From the NCBI GenBank assembly GCA_964629975.1, contig CAZVUN010000135.1, positions 1 through 7,587 of the forward strand: a DNA stretch of 7,587 nt, read 5' to 3'. Shown here one piece after another: positions 5,858-7,587 of this stretch. Source of the stretch: G020354085 sp964629975 (lineage in GTDB: Bacteria; Pseudomonadota; Gammaproteobacteria; Acidiferrobacterales; Sulfurifustaceae). The position numbers and the translations under genes are program-made. The notes below the pieces were generated by a model, which saw only the letters and a list, made by a program, of their open reading frames with translations, was not told the origin of the DNA and did not search any database. The stretch's first letter is position 1. Every line of letters starts with the position of its first letter.

Positions 5858-7587
5858 CTAGAAGTCCCAACGATAGCCGAGCGAGCCGAAGTGCCGATTG
5901 GTGCTCTCCTCGGCGAATGCGCTCGACGTTTCTGTTCTTTCCAGGCCGAGCTCCAGCTCGAAGACCAGATTTGGTTTCCAGTTGTAACCCAGCTTCAACA
6001 CCGGGGTGAGGCGCGTGAGGTCGACGCCGAGGTTGTCCTGCTGGCGATAGTACACGAGCGACACATCGAGGGCCCAGCGCTCGCCCACCAGGGTGCGGGA
6101 GAACACCGACAGCGCCTGGCCGTCGAACGACTGGGCGTCGATGTAGCTCGCCCGCAGCGTGGCGCTGTCGCGTGTGGTGAATATCCCGGTGCCGGTTGCT
6201 TGCAGGGCATAGGTAAACTGGTTGCCGGTGCCCGGGTTGCCCGGCACGGTTCCGATCGATTCCGTGCCCGAGATGTTGGTGAGCTGTACGTCGCCGCCGA
6301 GCTGCCACTTGGTGTTGACCGGATAGGCGGCGCCGATCTGGTAGACGCTGGCGGTGGCGGTACGCGCCACGGCGTAGCGGCGGATTTCCTCCTCCGACAA
6401 GGTGTTGAGCAGCTCGCCGATTGTGGTGGCGGTCTCACCGATCAGGGCGTTGGTGGTCTGTATCGGCGGTGACTTGCGCCGGTCGAGCAGCAGGTTGTAG
6501 GTCGCCCCGCCTTCGGTCTGCCACGTGCCCTGCAACACGGCCGAGTTGACCATGCTGTACGAGGTGTCGTAGTCGATGAGCGCCAGCAGCGAGCGACGCG
6601 CATCAAAATAGCGCAGCTCGGCGCCGACGGCCTCGCGATCGCTGATGCCGTCGACCTGCTGCCGAAGCAGGTAGGCGGAGGCGGTCCAGCGCTCGGCAAA
6701 TGTACCCATGTCGAGGCTCGCACCGGCAAAGCGCTTGTCGTAGTGCGTGTAGTAGTCAACCAGCTTGCCGGCCTGCAGGTTGCCGCGCCACTGCGCGGCG
6801 AACCCGTAGTTCACGCGTGCGCCGTCGAACGGCAAGAGGATGCCGGCCGTGTTGCCCGGCTGGCGCCCGACGCGCGCACCGTAGTCGAGCTGCTTGTCCT
6901 TGAGATCGTAGTACGCCGCGTTCAGCCGGTTGTCGTCGGGCAAGTCCGTGAAGTTCGCGGTGTAGGTGTCGCGGAACACGAAGCGGTTGTCGAAGCGCTC
7001 GCTGCGCCAGCGGGTGGTGTAATCGAGCGAGCTGATGATCGCCGACTGGTCAGTGAGCGACAGCGTGGTCTGATCGAGCGGATTCGCGTTGATGTCGAAC
7101 GGGCGGCTTTCGATCTTGGATGCGCCGTAGTAGTAGTACTGTGACAGCCCCCCGTAGGTCAGCGTCTGCGCAGGCCGCGTGCGGCTGGTCGCCGCGCCCG
7201 CGGTGCCGCTCGCGGTGGGGGCCGCAAGGCTCGCGAGGCGCTGGCGCACTCGATCGGCGCCCTCGCCGTCGGGGTAGAGCTTGAGGTAGAGCTCGTATTC
7301 GGTGCGCGCCCGGCCGATCTCGCCGTTGCGCTCGCGCGCCACACCGGCCAGTTCCTGCGCCTCCTGCGAGGCGGCATTCGGTGGCAGGCGCAACAGCTGC
7401 TCGAGCGATTCCAGCGCCGCTGCATTGTTTCCGGCGGTGAGCGACTCGCGTGCTCGCGCCAGCAGCTCCTCGGCCACCGGATCACCGGCCGATGCAACCG
7501 CTGGCGCGGGCGCAGCCGCCGCCACGGCGGTGGGCGTCGTCGCGCCAGGCACCGTTGTGCCGGCCGCCGGCGCGGCAAGAACGGCCG
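5858..7587 (-). CDS. TPR-repeat outer-membrane beta-barrel protein, N-terminus cut by window edge
   Basis: The frame is open to the right edge; a GTG at 7552 gives 564 residues, but the true start is probably outside, since the frame continues upstream in similar Ala/Pro-rich sequence. Counting from that GTG, residues 1-24 are an Ala/Pro linker. Residues 26-110 are helical TPR-like units (ARESLTAGNNAAALESLEQL, then ARTEYELYLKLYPDGEGADR). Residues 111-128 are a second linker, and from about 130 to 564 runs alternating aromatic beta-strand sequence. The protein ends GYRWDF: a C-terminal aromatic with alternating hydrophobics is the usual signal for insertion by the BAM complex. The motif GRQPGNTAGILLPFDG (229-244) resembles a conserved barrel motif of such proteins. 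A helical insertion (about 366-397) interrupts the barrel. TPR-plus-barrel designs occur in exopolysaccharide exporters (PgaA, BcsC) and in Slam lipoprotein translocators, but I see no specific signature of either, so substrate and role are unknown. Confidence 0.82.
   Translation of the reverse strand, partial: AVLAAPAAGTTVPGATTPTAVAAAAPAPAVASAGDPVAEELLARARESLTAGNNAAALESLEQLLRLPPNAASQEAQELAGVARERNGEIGRARTEYELYLKLYPDGEGADRVRQRLASLAAPTASGTAGAATSRTRPAQTLTYGGLSQYYYYGASKIESRPFDINANPLDQTTLSLTDQSAIISSLDYTTRWRSERFDNRFVFRDTYTANFTDLPDDNRLNAAYYDLKDKQLDYGARVGRQPGNTAGILLPFDGARVNYGFAAQWRGNLQAGKLVDYYTHYDKRFAGASLDMGTFAERWTASAYLLRQQVDGISDREAVGAELRYFDARRSLLALIDYDTSYSMVNSAVLQGTWQTEGGATYNLLLDRRKSPPIQTTNALIGETATTIGELLNTLSEEEIRRYAVARTATASVYQIGAAYPVNTKWQLGGDVQLTNISGTESIGTVPGNPGTGNQFTYALQATGTGIFTTRDSATLRASYIDAQSFDGQALSVFSRTLVGERWALDVSLVYYRQQDNLGVDLTRLTPVLKLGYNWKPNLVFELELGLERTETSSAFAEESTNRHFGSLGYRWDF

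Noticed and set aside
5351..6472. Plus-strand frame of 373 codons over the RDD leader and TPR-barrel gene
   Set aside because: It crosses two antisense genes and an intergenic region, with no domain and shadow-like composition.
1..7587. Mobile elements, CRISPR arrays, tRNA or rRNA genes, toxin-antitoxin or defence modules
   Set aside because: I found no transposase, integrase, repeat-spacer pattern, tRNA-like sequence or defence domain on either strand.

Overview
The window looks like chromosomal DNA of a GC-rich gammaproteobacterium. The LptF sequence carries the stretch YRDSEMAVLAACG that I associate with gammaproteobacteria (betaproteobacterial homologues read differently here). The divergent pair lptFG / pepA-holC is also a classic gammaproteobacterial arrangement. 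I cannot name a genus; the GC content and protein style would fit Chromatiales-, Nevskiales- or Xanthomonadales-like lineages. Almost all of the sequence is coding, and the genes are dense and often overlapping.

Layout. Bases 1-2761, minus strand: pepA (leucyl aminopeptidase) overlaps holC (DNA polymerase III chi) by the four bases ATGA. Fourteen bases further on starts an acidic Ala/Pro-rich protein of unknown function that runs off the left edge; valS often follows in related genomes but is not seen here. Bases 2762-2973: a 212-bp divergent intergenic region with the pepA ribosome binding site and a degenerate copy of a dispersed 'FDKLRAN'-type repeat. Bases 2974-5132, plus strand: lptF and lptG, overlapping by ATGA, which encode the two membrane subunits of the lipopolysaccharide export transporter. 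Bases 5129-5620, minus strand: a small RDD-family membrane protein converging on lptG, with the two stop codons sharing the palindrome CTAG. Bases 5621-5857: an AT-richer intergenic island with two perfect hairpins. Bases 5858-7587, minus strand: the C-terminal part of a TPR plus outer-membrane beta-barrel protein whose N-terminus lies beyond the right edge.

How the genes fit together. LptF and LptG extract LPS from the inner membrane with the ATPase LptB (not in the window). PepA and HolC are housekeeping proteins that share an mRNA but no pathway. The RDD protein and the TPR-barrel protein are envelope proteins without an assigned role. I found no mobile element, CRISPR array, tRNA, rRNA or defence system. 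The least described items are the TPR-barrel protein, the acidic protein after holC, and the hairpins in the 5621-5857 island.
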